From NCBI GenBank assembly GCA_013399305.1, contig VXAI01000020.1, positions 5,376,684-5,440,683 of the forward strand: DNA of 64,000 nt, read 5' to 3'. The notes beneath the pieces are model-generated. The model searched no databases. It worked only from the letters and a program-made list of their open reading frames with translations, and had not been told where the DNA came from. The translations under genes and the position numbers were made by a program. Position 1 is the stretch's first letter, and every line of letters starts with the position of its first letter. The DNA is from Rostratula benghalensis (taxonomy: Eukaryota; Chordata; Aves; Charadriiformes; Rostratulidae). Positions 39,229-52,216 of the stretch are shown in pieces.

Positions 39229-39445
39229 CAGGGTGACAGGTCAACTCAGGGCACTCTGAGCAGCTCCCCACCAGCCCCATCCCACTGGGGCAATGGGGAG
39301 AGATGGCCTGGATGCCCTGCACCCTGGCCAGGGTGGTGGGACAGGCCCTGGCTGGGAGCCCCTTCCCTGCCACCCTGGGGGAGTCCCCACTACTTCAGCA
39401 GCTGGAAACAGATGGGCAGGTAGATCAGGATCAACTGCTGTTGAT
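39229..39445. other. GC-rich block inside AT-rich intron
   Basis: About 215 bp of distinctly GC-rich, low-CpG sequence (for example ggccctggctgggagcccct) is embedded in AT-rich intron about 800 bp downstream of the exon at 40263. Both strands are open over much of it (ORFs of 89 and 83 codons), which is expected from its composition. I do not recognise a repeat family. It could be an old insertion or a local GC-biased segment. Confidence 0.45.
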
Positions 39446-40262
39446 CTGTGCCTGGTGCTGCTAGTACAGCCCTGCACAGGGAAATTTGGCCATCCAAACC
39501 AGAAAAGCACACACGATTTTAAGCACCTTGGGAAAGTGCAGTAAATGTTTCATTAGTTCTCGGTAAGGAAAGAAAGTGTTATACTTGTGCCTCTAACCAC
39601 AAAAGGTATTTATAGCTATTTTAAAACGGTGGCTGAACTGGTTAGGTCCAGCAACAACATGCAATTAAAAATCTTAGAAATAATCATTTCTCTCTACTCA
39701 GGCAGTTTATGCAGGTGAGAGAGCTGCCCTCTCAATACTTCTCTCATTGTACCTAGTAGCTTTCTGGCCTTTGAATTTAATATATTTACAAGTTTTCATA
39801 CTATTAAACTATTAAGTATACTTAGTTAGCAGCAATAAACTACAAGACAAGTTCATTCATGTGCTGAAGTACAGCATATGTTGTGGCAATACTTTCTAAG
39901 TCTTCTTTAAGGCTTCATCCATTTAATAACGATTAATTAATGCAGAGTTATTAGAGTTATTAGAGAAATTGTCAAACCATTATAGAGAGTACATTTTTTG
40001 CTTGTACCAATGAGAAAATCTGTACTGAAGTCAATGGAACTGGTCCTTATCCACACAGAAAACATAATACACATCTGTATGTTTTTCATGCATTATTAAA
40101 AGATCTCTGAAATACATTTGAGGGTGAGGGTTGCAGTACTAATTCTGCTGGGAAAAAATACAAATTGCATGCCATGTGACTAAACCCAAATCATTCACAC
40201 TTTTACAGAATGGTGTTCACTTTTAGTTGGTTGGTTGTTTTATATTTTTTTTTTTTACTTAC

Positions 40263-40412
40263 TGCTTTGTACGTTCTCTTCTGTCCAGCATGTTTCCTGA
40301 TCTGTTCTCCATTAGGCCCAGTTTCAACATGCATGGAATAGATAATGTCAAAGAAGTCCTCTACCACGGCTACTCGCCGTAAAGACAGCTTCTCATCCAC
40401 ACCTACTCCATC
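40263..40412 (-). CDS. NOL4: NOL4 internal exon, most 5' exon visible
   Basis: This exon is exactly 150 bp and 50 codons, phase 0 at both ends. It reads DGVGVDEKLSLRRVAVVEDF, then FDIIYSMHVETGPNGEQIRK and HAGQKRTYKA. The minus-strand acceptor follows a long pyrimidine run (tttttcttttcag) and the donor is a perfect GCA followed by gtaagt. By recall of the roughly 640-residue mammalian protein, the segment starts near residue 90. It should be preceded by one N-terminal coding exon ending in VPVKTT, which I could not find in the 23.6 kb upstream. The segment mixes charged and hydrophobic residues and looks folded, but I know no established activity for it. There is no stop, frameshift or unusual substitution. 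Confidence 0.97.
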
Positions 40413-43400
40413 CTGAAAAGAAAAAAAAAAAGATAGAAGAAAAAAGTGAGGAGAACAGGATGAAGAGATAAATAGTGATAATCATGGGACGCATTCTCCT
40501 TGCTTAGCAGGAAGTTAAAGACTCTTCCACTGAGATCTGAAGGTCACCCCCCCTGTGAATGACAGAAATGGTATTGTAGGAAAGCTCTATGATGAGGCGG
40601 ATCATACGGACCCTTGCAAGCAGTCCATTCTGCCAAGCCAGGGCATGTGGTCTCTCAATAGACAGTGATCTTTCACTCCAGTATTAAAAAAAAAAGAACA
40701 AAAATATCTGTGTTTCTTTATCTAAACACACAAACAAGATTCAAAGGCAGAGGCAATCCCGGACACACGGCACAGAAATGCATTATGTGGCTGTTAATAA
40801 GAACGCAATAGCTCTTTTATCCTCGCTTTTGCCTCCCAGTAAATCTGTACCTAGCACTTCATAAAGGTATTTAATAAAAGGTTTTAATTCACAGGTGACA
40901 GAGCCAACTGTAATTATGAATACAAAGGAAGTTGTTACAAAAAATTTACCCCTTTAAAACCTGCTTGAAAATATACTCCACAGTGACATACCACAATATG
41001 AGGAAACGAAGGGGATATTTTTAAAATTTGTGATTTTTGCACACAGATGTCTCATTGGAACAACTGACAGAAAAGTGAGGACACCTACCATCTGATTTTC
41101 AAAAGTGATAGTGCCATGGCAGTTAAAGACTTCTAAGGAAAAACAGTCCCCAATGTCTCAGAAATTAATTAGTGTAGTTCAATCCACACCTTTTAAATAG
41201 GACCATCCATATGGGGTTTTTATCAGCTTTCGATGGATTTGGTTCTAGTGAAGAAGCAGGGACTGGGACTCTCATTTTTCCAGAACAGGAATCTACCAAG
41301 CCAGCTGTGTTTTGTAATACAACGTAAGTGTATGAAGAATTGGCCAATTCACTTTTTCTCCAACACAGCACTTGATTGAGACCTCTGGAGGCAGCAGTGC
41401 CACCTAACCTTCAACCATGTGTTTTAAGCACTAAGTGTGTTCCAAACTTAACATGTTTGATAATACTGTTACTGCTGCCGTAATTCATGTCACCAAAAAA
41501 ACTCTGATTTACATTGACCCTTTTGTGACAAAATATGTGCAATTACTGCTGCAGTGACCAAATGAAGACCAAAGATGAGAAATGAAAAAGCAACAGTTAT
41601 GTATGACTCCCAGTTGCCATCCCCCTGCTCATAACTTCTTGCTAACCCAGTCCAGTAAGTTTCCTGGATGTGGACAAACACGATTTATTTTTCTCACTGC
41701 CCCTATTTTTATTCCAGCCCGCTTTTTTTCATAGAGTTCATGGAAAGAACCAATTATCCCAATGGCTCCAAAGAACCCCCCTAGGGTGACACAGAGAAGC
41801 TCTGACACATTCCCAGCAGAGATGGAGGAAATGTCAGTGCCTCTATAGCATAACTTCCTAGATGTGCATGACTCCATATTATATCGGGTTAGGAGTTGTT
41901 GATATGCCAGCAGCAATACAAGTTTTGTCTCGTCCTGCTCCATTATGCCCCTGCCTCTCCCCAACCTTCTCTAAACAGGTCCCTGGCCAAAGCTACATTG
42001 TCCCTTCCATCTGCCCAGCAAGCTGCTGGACCAGGACAGAACTCCCTCACATACATGATGTGCTGAGGATTCAGACTGGAGGAAGGTGAGGAATTTGCAG
42101 TGCAGTCTCCACTGCAGTTAAAGCCTCAGAGAGATCAAATGGGAACAAGAGGTCTGGGAAGGCAGAGAGGCTCTCGCCCCATGAACGGTCCCTAAAATTT
42201 CACTTATCACCAAACTTGAAAAATCTGTGGCACTGTGACAGGTTCCAGTCTCAGCATCATGAAGAATATGCTTAGTATTGCCCACCACTACTTAAAAAAA
42301 TAAATAAAATCTGTAGAGATGGGGACAACATAAAATCCAGATCTTTGCAGCTTTAATCTTTAGGGGAGTTCACACGTGAGTCTTGTAGGGGGGCTCATCT
42401 TCAATCATTATTTTCTCACCACCCAAACAGCACGGCAGGATCCCTAATGATTTCAAACACTCTTATTGTGACGACAGTGTTATCTCACGCCGCTCTACGA
42501 ACACTCAGAAGTTTATAGTGTTGATTAACTGATAAAGATTTAATCTGTTTATTACTAATGAGTTTTGTTTTAGGAAATTTCCTACAGGGGAGCTCTCTTT
42601 TTTTAATTAAAGAGAAATGCATTACAACCATATTAATTTAAAACCTGAGATGCCACCTCAGAAGAGGTGACACATGCACACATTAGCGATACATTCAAAG
42701 AAGAAACTCAAAAGGAAAACTCATTCTGCTGCTTTTGGTAGCCATAGCGTGCAGTGCTCTTTTTTGATGGTCTGTCTTCCTTTCCCTCTCCCCGGACACG
42801 GATACCCAAAGGTAGATAGGCATGATATGGGTGTGCTCCTGAAGTTGCATTTTTCCATCCAGCTGAATAAAAGAGTAAGCATTGCTACTACTTCCAAAAA
42901 TACAAAGAAGCAAAATCTGCACAAACTCTCTGCCATGCCTCCTAAATGAAGTACCAGAAAATGCACACAAACTTTCAAAATCCTGTCAGTCAAAAAGGAT
43001 AGGAAAAAATGCTTTACTCTGAGCCAAAACTGCTTCAGGGGTAGACAGCACTATTATTTAAGTTCTACACTTGTAACTTCATCATAACTTTATCCAGCAG
43101 GGCCTGGACAATGACTGGGGTCAGGCTTCATTCTGCTTGGTGCTGTATCAGGCGATAAGATAGACCTTGTTTCAAAACCCCTGCAGCACTGCAGAAGGTG
43201 CCGAGTCGCTGTTCAGCCCACCTGGGGACACGCGATGCTGTGCAGAGGCGTAAGCCTTAACTGCAGAAGCAATACACCAGGTGAGTAACTTGAATAAGGT
43301 GACTACTTACCGAGAACCCAACACTGACATCCAGTAAGTACAAAGCAGGGAAACTGATACAATCCCAAATCTCTCTTTAAACCATAAAGACTCTGAAGTG

Positions 43401-43599
43401 GATGCAGTTGTATCAGGCTTTGCTGCCATATGCCATTACCCTACACTTTTATCCTGAAATTGCTATTTGATAAAGGCATTAACAAAGCAGCTCTATTTTA
43501 TAAGCCGGCTCTGGGTAAAAAATTTCACAGTGCCTAAGGGGACTTTTTTTTAACCTCAACTAAGGCTAAAAAGAGACGAATGAGGGAATAGGTGATATA

Positions 43600-43845
43600 C
43601 TATTCAGATGTCTTTAAGGCTATGAAATGTCCAAAAGGGACAGGACAAGTAATAGGCTTAAACCACAGCACAGGAGATTTACACTAGACATCAGGAAAAA
43701 CTTACTATTGACATGGATAGTCAAGCACAGTAATAGTCTGCCTGGGGAAGCTGTGGCATCTCTGTCATGGGAGGATTTTGAGACCAGGTTAGACAAATAG
43801 CTGTCAGGGACAGTCTTAGTAAATCCCATCTTGGATATACTAGAT
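43600..43845 (+). mobile_element. Old CR1/L3-like LINE 3' fragment, sense orientation
   Basis: The sequence passes through gggacaggacaagtaatagg, the cacaggagatttacactaga segment, catcaggaaaaacttactat, gtctgcctggggaagctgtg and gaccaggttagacaaatagc. It follows the sense order of ancient amniote CR1 3' ends. It is heavily diverged and lacks a terminal repeat. An older repeat-like segment (43.89-44.06 kb) follows immediately. Confidence 0.85.
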
Positions 43846-43889
43846 ATTAATTGAGCCCCTTCTTGTTAACTCTACAACTGAGAAGCATA

Positions 43890-44060
43890 AATGCCATTTT
43901 CAAAGTCACTTGGGTACTAACAACTCTGGAATAGCAAGGAGGATATTTATAAATCGCTGAGGTATTTTTAGGACTTTCATTCGTCATGGCAAGAGTCCAA
44001 GCTCCACTTTCAAAAATGACTTAAGGAATGAAAGCCTCACTGAATATTTCACTTCAAAAA
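43890..44060. repeat. Possible ancient amniote repeat (cattttcaaagtcacttggg type)
   Basis: gccattttcaaagtcacttg and later ccactttcaaaaatgactta recall the widespread decayed 'tttcaaaagtgacttaggc' sequence of reptile and bird introns. The two related strings here sit about 120 bp apart. Family assignment is uncertain and from memory. Confidence 0.4.
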
Positions 44061-47000
44061 TTGGACTGAGACTCTTCAATCTTTTAGGCTGAGCTTCATC
44101 CATCACTGGGGTATGCCCTGTCCTAAACCAGTTGTCTCAGATTCCTCTCTGGCCAGCAGCTTGACAGGTACTGCCAAAACAGAATTCCATCCTTATAGTT
44201 CCTAGAATGGTTTTGATCTCTACCAGTGAGAAGTTACTTAATTTTACTCTTTCCATTGCAGCATTTCCTGTTTACTCTTGTTTTTATATTTATTCAGTGT
44301 TCTTCCTATGTTCTTAGGATACAAATAAATAGATGTTTCTTTTCATTTTCAGCCGTGCAAATTCCGTTTGCACTCTGAGATTAAAGTAATTTGGTTGGTT
44401 GGTTGTAGATATCTACACAAAGAATAGAGAAGGGACTTTCACAGAGTTACACACTTCTCAGAAATTGCCAAGTATCGCTTTGAATAAGGATGCTTGAGGA
44501 GATGGAGTCAGTCTCTTTTATTGAGAAGAAACTTACAGGCTTACTGGGAGTAAAGAAGAGGAAAAAGTTTGCCAGTGAAGTGAAGTGAACAGATAAAACT
44601 CTTAGTCCAGAGAGCAAAAAGACCTGTTAAATGAAAGGCTGTCAGTTTTACAGTTACTTTGCAGAGCAGAATAAAATTTAATGCATGCCTTTAAAGTTAA
44701 AGCCACTGAAACAAAAGTGCTTGGAAGTTCTTGCTTGAGAATACCTACACTATCTCATGTTGAAATTTCTGGGGAGAAAATGGCCTCATAAAGCACCCTC
44801 TTGCTTCAAGAGTGAATATAATTACCAGCATCCATACAGTATTTGAAAAATATTCCTATAAATACATGATAGACTGAAATAGAAAATAAAAGTAAAGTCT
44901 TGATCGGTAGTTTCATAGAAAATGTTCAGTTCTATAAAAAACTCTGTTGTACAAGCATCAAAGCCAGAAGTCTCTACAAAACATTAGCAGTAGATGGAAA
45001 TAACAATCAACCAAAGTATTTCATTACATCCCATAAATCAAATATAAATGTAAGACTGCTTTGAATGCAGAAATACGTGTAACATTTTTCTGATCTATCC
45101 CAGTTCAGACGACAGCAGAGTTAAATAAAGCACATTGGCATCACCACAACTCCACTGACTACTATGGCTTTTTGCAGTCTCAGAGATGCATTTCCACTGG
45201 CTGGGAAGAAACGTCTTCTGCTGACTGAAACACTCCCCTTTGAATGAACTATATCCTTACAAAAAGTTTTGCTCATAAACCCCCCACCTTTTTAGCTTCT
45301 GCATAATGAATGCCTGACACAACATGTAAAACATGTAGGTGTTTTACTCCCTTTGTATTATAACTGTTAGGAGGAACCAGTGGTAGCTTATGCATAACAT
45401 GAGCCTTACATCCCTTTCTACAGCAATAAAATAAAGTAAATTATCAGATTGAAAAATCCCATTATACATTATTTCCTTTATCAGTTTGCTCAGTAAGGGG
45501 AAAAATATAGTATTTTTTTAAGAGGGGTGGCCATTTTAGACTGTCTCTTATTCCCATAGAAATTACCAAATTTAGTGTCATCAGCACACTGATTTGAATT
45601 CCCAGGCTATCAGTACATCCATTTGAATATTTAACTCATTCCTGTCAGTGCAGTAAAAATCCACAACAGACCAGAACTTAGTAGGATTTTGTAACTATTA
45701 TTAAGCAGCCAAAAAGAAAGAAATTCACAATTTCTATCCAGTTTCTAACAGAAAGACTCTATGACAACGACATATTTTATTTATTGTTTGAAATGTATAG
45801 GTTCCGTTACTCATTATATGATGTTTGAACAGCAAATCTCATCTTTTACCAGCAGATGGAGACATGAAAAATCAGAGTTATGTTAAAGCAGATACGCACC
45901 AGAACCATTTCCAGCTCTCAAATCTTCTCTCTGGAACCTTTAAAGTAATAAATCCCCGAAAACTAAACCACTAAGCTGGGATATGGCAAAAACAAGTCAA
46001 ACTAATTGTGGAAACAGATAATGAAAATAAAGAGAATAAAGTTAAGTAAAATGGCAAGTTATTATGCCATTTGAGATGAAAGACTAAACAGTAGATACAA
46101 CATTTGGGGATTTTATGAAAGCTTAGGTAAGACAAAGTCTTCTGTCTGTCTCAATAAAGGAGTTCAAGAGACCCAGGAAAGATAAGAGAGACCAAACCAA
46201 TACTGAGCAGAAGTCCCTTTCTCCTTTATCAGTTGGAGCAGTCCAGATGATGGGAAAGCACCAAAACAAAATCTCTGTCCACAAACAACATGAGGTGAAC
46301 ACTGACTGCCAGGTAAACTTAAAAGATCCCACCTAAAAGGACTATCTTACTGAGTCATTGCAGGTGAGGCTATCATCTGGTGTGAATCACTATCTCTATT
46401 AGATTAAGCCCTGGTAATTAGAGATAATGGGTTGTGAAACCCAAATTGCCAAACTGTAAAAGGAAGTTCCTTGAAGTTTAGTAAAATGGGCCTGGCAATT
46501 ATTTCATGATAGACAAGGTACCTTCAGAGGCCTCTTTGGCATGAACAGGATAATAACCTAGCCAGTGTTCTCTGAGATAAATATTTAAAACTTTTTCTAT
46601 ATTGAAGAAGGGCAGAAACTTTTCTTTTTAATCTTTTTTCGGAAGTACAGATAGACAGCCAGACCTGTTACCATCAGTTCTAGTGCAAGAGAAGAACTTA
46701 GCAATGAAATGCAGAACGTGTCTTTGAACCCTTGTGTCTCCTCCCAGAAATAAGTATGGATATGGGAAGCAAGACCCAATCTCAACAAGCCACCTCAAGA
46801 TGAAACGCACTCGGAGCTCTGAAGGAATAGCAGAGAAGACCCCAGTGAGAAGCAAAGAACAGGCAAAGCCATGGCTGCAGTTTACTCTTCATAGTTAAAA
46901 GTAACTTCTTAAGTGAGGTCTGGATACTATTTTCCCTCTGTGCACCAACAACTGATTATTTTTTTCCTTAGGTGCTTAAACAGTTACACAACCATTCTGC

Positions 47001-50000
47001 AGAAAAGCAGGTCACGATGCAGGCGGTGTTTTACTGTTGGTGAAGTCTGTTGCCTCAGGTTAATCAAACGCCACGAGCTGTACCCAGGAGGGCAAGCAGG
47101 GCAGCACGGGAGCTGCAGATGTGTAGAGCAAAGCAGCTGATATACTCAGGAGCTGATTCTACACTGCACCTATTTCAGGGTAGCTCTAACCTGGTCCCCC
47201 ACAATGGACACCCACTTCTGGCTTCACCTGCACACCTGGAACAAATGCCAGCTTCCTTTTACTGAAAGGAATCCACTCCATGCACTGAAAAACCCACTGC
47301 AGTGTGAAAGAAGCACAGCAAGCCCGGTCTGGAGCATTTGTTTCAAAAGCATATTCCTTTTCCAAACTAAAACCCCAGTGCAGATGCAGCCATAGCATCC
47401 TTACAAAGGCAATGAGATGGGATTTTTCACACCAGCACACTGTGGTGAACGTTACCCAAACTGATGAGGAAGATACTTAGATATCTAGCTCAGGGAAGGG
47501 CATGGCCCTGGTATGACTGGGAAGAGCAGAAAGAAGCTGAACAAATACCTATTCTGAATTGGAGACCAAATTTCCCACGTAACTCCCTCTGCCTGTCTCC
47601 CTCTCCAGTAAATGCCTGTTAAAACCACACCTGATGCTTCCATCATTAGAGGCACAGTATTATTAAAGCTGGAAATTTTTTTTGCCTTTGTATTTTTTTG
47701 TGTGTGAGAGAGAAAGCAAATTAATGCTGTATTCTGTCTACAAAGGTATGTTGAGTTGGTATATTTAATTACCCCAGGCATTAAATGCATCATATTAAGT
47801 GAAAAGTATGGGACAATTCCAATTAAACCAAAGCTAGAATTGGGCAGAGAGAGAGGAAGAGCACCTGTAACAACTGTGGGGAGACAGCAGTTCACACTGT
47901 AAAAGTGAACAATTTTGGTCAATTTCTAAAACACACACACAATAATCCAGCAAACCGCATTATTATTTTTTTGTGTGATTAATTTGAACTTATCTATAAT
48001 TTACCAATGAATTCTTCATTTTTAAAAATCATCTAGAAAATAATTTCTTATCTTAGGCCATTTCGGAATAGTTTATTCAGAAGTCTATATTTTAAGAGAA
48101 GCAATACAATTATTTCTTTTTCTTTTTTTTTTTTTTTATAACCAGATTGTATTATTTCCTGTTCCCTGAAGGATGCTGTCTCTTTTCCCGTGGGTTAGTC
48201 TTCTATTAGAAATAATTATGTTTTTACTTTGAAGACTATTTTTTGGAAATATCCAGCATACTTTACTTGCTTACTTCAAACTCACTGCTTGGTAAGCAGC
48301 TGAAAACTAATAAACCTAGTTAGGATATCAAGGACTAACTGAACAGATGAGAAGTGTAACATCATCAAACTTAACTGAAGTTTTAGTCTAAGCTCACATT
48401 CATGATCAAAGTTTGAATGTGTTTATTCCTTCTCGAAGACTCATTAGAGGATTCGGATAGGTATGAGGAATTTCTACCAGAATTTTCTGTAATGGTGTGT
48501 TTCTATGAAATTGCAGATTTTAAGCTCAAAAAAACTGCCAAGCCTTTCAGTTCCTCCACGAAACAGGATGAAAGTGTGAAAACTCATTCCATTAAAGTAA
48601 CATGTTACTCCTATACTGAAACTATAACTGAATATAGAGGTAAGTATTAGGATAACTGTAAAATAAGATTTTTCCTATAGAAGAGACACCAAAAAAAAAA
48701 ACGTCCAAAGAAGCCATTCTGAGGCTGGTGGTAATCTCTCTGTGTAGACAATTCTTCAATTGTCAAAAAAATTGTAAGCACACCATCAGGCTAAGCCAAA
48801 AACTAGAAGGATAACAACTCAGTGAAGCACAAGTGACCACCAAGTGTACAAATACTGAAATGACATTCCCTTTAAACACTTTTTCATGTCTTTCCCGACA
48901 TTTTAGAAGATAATTCTAACTGCCAAGCTGTGACCAGTTACTGCAAGACTTTTCCAGAGAAGATTGCAATGCCAAGCTAAATGCTTAGCAGGGGAACTGC
49001 CTTTTCCATCTCACAGGTAATCAGGAAGGGTCAGCTATTCCTGCTATTTTGAAGGGAAGGGATTTCAGCTCCCCACTCTGACAGCTTAGCACACTCTACA
49101 TTAATTTCCAAGAAACTTTGTTTCTACAAGTTACTAGCATGACAATACATACAAAACTGAGATTTACCTTCATCTCAAAATACACAGTTCTTTGTAGCTA
49201 TATAGTACTTTGGTGAGCATGAAAAGATTTGCTTACGGTTACCAGGATAAAACAACTGATTGTCTTCAAATATTTTCGACTGTAGGGGATTTTAAAATGA
49301 ATAGATGTGAATCCTAGAGTGGATCTGTTTGGTTTTTGGTTTTGTGGTTTTTTTAGATTATAATATCTGGTATTGTTATCAGTTCAGCAAAAAGAAACGG
49401 GCAAGCTTTTTAACTCTCAACATTCCTGTTGTGTTCCAAAAACGAACAATTTCACAATGATATTTTTAAAGTGTGCTATACTTTACAGGTATTCAAGCAC
49501 TGGGGGAATGCAATGTAGATCTATAATGCCACCTTTTTTCAGACTGATGAAATGCAACTACTGTATGCCAAAAAGTAACCTAATACTAAAGTGAAGCTTA
49601 AATAATGAGAACTCATCACCCCAAAGTGCTCCCTGTGAAAATAAATGTATATTCTAACATGATATTTCAAATACTCATAAGCCTCTGATGAAAGGGTATT
49701 CACAGATGGAGCTTTTTTAATAAATAATGTCATATACAAGTGCCAAGAGTTACATACTGCAATCAGGTGGTAGGAAGATACCACACCACAGATTAGCACA
49801 GCTCAGTGACAAAACTTCTAAAAAAACCCCAATAAATAGCTTCAAAATCCTAGTTAACTGGTAAAATACTTCAAAAAGTCAGAGGAACAAGATAGATCAG
49901 AAAATTGCTAGCGGCGTATAGTGATTTTGTGTCTAGATCTCTGGGTCCAACTCCTGCACGGGCTTTTGTCCCTTAAAGTTGCTTCCACCTTTCCCCTGCT

Positions 50001-51828
50001 GCCTACTGCAAGGAACAGCCCTAGGGTGGGACACTGGGAGACGAAGTGTGTGACCTCGTCTCTCCCTTCTATGTTTGTTTCGGCAACAGCTGTTCACTTG
50101 CTTATACAAAATGAGTTCATGGTCTCAGCCCAGTTCCCAGAGGACTGTCTCCATCCCCAAAACCACTGCTACAGCAGCCCATTAGGTGCCTTTAATTGGT
50201 AACCTCATTAGCAACATCAGTAAAGACTGGGGATCAGATTTTAAGCCACACTGGTGCCGTATGGGCAGCTTGTGGTAGGGACAGATGAGAAAATATTCGT
50301 GGCTTTGCATCACCCCACAAAACCTTGGTGCTCCCATAACCCAGGCGCAGGTTCAGCAGCCTGGCTTGGAAAGGCAAAGCGCAGAGTAACAAGAACTGTC
50401 CCCAGCCCCGGTGCCAAAGGGGACAGGAGTCTGCAGGGCATCCCGTGCTGCACGTGGGGCCTGCTTCTCTGACCACATTACTGAGATTCCCCCCACGCTG
50501 GAAGAAAGCTGCTTGCCGCAGGGAGCAAAGAGGTACTTCCAAGACTAAGTAATTCCTGGAGTATAAATCAACAGCCTCTAACGGAGGTCGCTCTAGATGT
50601 CTGCAAGGACAAGCGGGCAGGGATTACGAAGGAGCTCACTATAATTGCAGAGGTAAAGTTACCTGAGCAGGGACAGGGGCCACTGGGGACACAGTGGTCA
50701 AATCAGTGCAAGACCAGTGCACAGGTCTCTGCTTGGCACACCGACTTCTGCCCGTAGGCAGCTTTAGCAGTAGTGGGGTTACAGCCTTGATGCTCAAACA
50801 ACACAAGGAAAGCAGGAACTGTAGGCAGAATTAGCGCCTGTTCTCAGATGCAGCAATACCTAGAAATATCAAGCAGAACATGGGATACGCAATCTCGCCA
50901 CCGGATCTGGAAACAGAAGCAGCAAATATCATGTCAGATATTGGCAACAAGTTTTTGGTGTGGCCAGCAAACGCCATGAACCAAATATCTAACCATAGGT
51001 AACCCTAAACTTTCTGCTAGTGTCTCAGAGTCAGGGCAGGGCTTGTGCACTCAAAAGTATCATTAAACTGAATTAGTTGGTAAATAAAGAATATTGAGGT
51101 TTGTGTATTATTTTTATTAACATTTGTGTGTGTGCGCACAGATCAGGTTTAACAAAATGAAATTACCTCAGCAGACTTATGTCGGGTTCTTCAACAATTT
51201 ATTGGTTGGCTTTTTCTTCAATTAAATTACATTTCCCTAATTCCTCTTTTTTTTTTTTTTTCTCTACTCCTCCAACAGCACTTTGCTCTGCTGAGTAACC
51301 TAGGCAAGAACAAGTGCCAGATGCAAAAAGTGTGCCTCTGTGAGCAAGCGCTGTTGCAGATAGTCAGACGATTTAGACGAATTTTTTTCTCCTTTTCTAC
51401 TTCCTCCCTTCCCCAGCCGTAAACAAAGTCCACAGCATGAAGAGGCCAATCCTTGCCAGCAGAACCAAGTTTTGAAAAACACTGCTCAACCATATGTTCA
51501 GTCCTGACCAGCGTGATAGTTAGGCGGCTGACATCTGCAGATGGAGAGTTCATATCACCACTCAGCACAAACATGCTGCGACTGTACACTGAAGTCAATA
51601 TTAGCCAGACTTTGCTTAGGAGAAATTTTCAACACTGGTCTACAGTTTCACCTCGCCAATTAATTTTTGCTACAGTGATGTAAATGAAATATATAAATAT
51701 ATTAAAAAAAAAGAATCTAAGAGAAAAACGGTGGCAGTGATTGAAAAAGGAAGCCTTTATGAACGCTTTTGGTGATCTCCTTTACAGGGAACACAATTCT
51801 GTATCAAATATTATATTGAAGTTGTTCA

Positions 51829-51898
51829 TGTGACAGAAAACACTTGCCAGTGTTACACATGAATGTGATAGAAAACACTTGCCAGTGTTACACATGAA
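51829..51898. repeat. 35-bp tandem duplication with internal hairpin
   Basis: Two adjacent 35-bp units (51829-51863 and 51864-51898) differ at a single base (tgtgacag versus tgtgatag). Each contains aacacttgccagtgtt, a 6-bp stem with a 4-nt loop. The second unit runs into the perfect 14-bp palindrome catgaacgttcatg at 51893-51906. The near-identity suggests a recent duplication. Confidence 0.9.
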
Positions 51899-52023
51899 CG
51901 TTCATGAAATCCCACCAAAGTCTATTTGCCCTGAGAATACAATAATTTAAAACAGTCTCCTGAACTTCCTTGAAGGCCTAGTAGACTCAGTTTTTATCTA
52001 AGTACACTAGCAACCTTTCTTTC

Positions 52024-52216
52024 TAGGAGGGTGATGAGGCACTGGAACAGGTTGCCCAGAGCAGCTGTGAATGCCCCAACTCTGGAAGTTTTCAAGGCCA
52101 GGCTGGATGGGACTTTGAGCAACCTGGTCTGGTGGGAGGTGTCCCCCCCATGGCAGAGGGGCCTGGAACTCGATGATCTTTAAGGTCCCTTCCAACCCGA
52201 AACCATTCTATGATTA
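52024..52216 (+). mobile_element. CR1 LINE 3' end, sense orientation
   Basis: This is a clear CR1 3' terminus. It contains gcactggaacaggttgccca, gaagttttcaaggccaggct, ggatgggactttgagcaacc and ctggaactcgatgatcttta, then the terminal caacccgaaaccattctatg. About 190 bp remain after 5' truncation. It is among the least diverged CR1 pieces in the window. Confidence 0.95.

Larger units (their letters stand above)
29706..40262 (-). other. NOL4: NOL4 intron, 10.6 kb
   Basis: This phase-0 intron runs between the exons at 40263-40412 and 29594-29705. Recognisable contents are one plus-strand CR1 fragment (30650-31075), a G-run with quadruplex potential (31691-31714), a GA-rich microsatellite (34384-34413), A/C- and T/G-rich tracts (36729-36764, 39039-39083), a GC-rich block (39229-39445), and a short old amniote motif near 40024. 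The rest is AT-rich sequence in which I see no gene, RNA or repeat family. Confidence 0.9.

Noticed and set aside
47485..47922. 145-codon minus-strand open frame
   Set aside because: Composition is that of AT-rich intron with hydrophobic chance runs. There is no family resemblance and no consistent splice signals.
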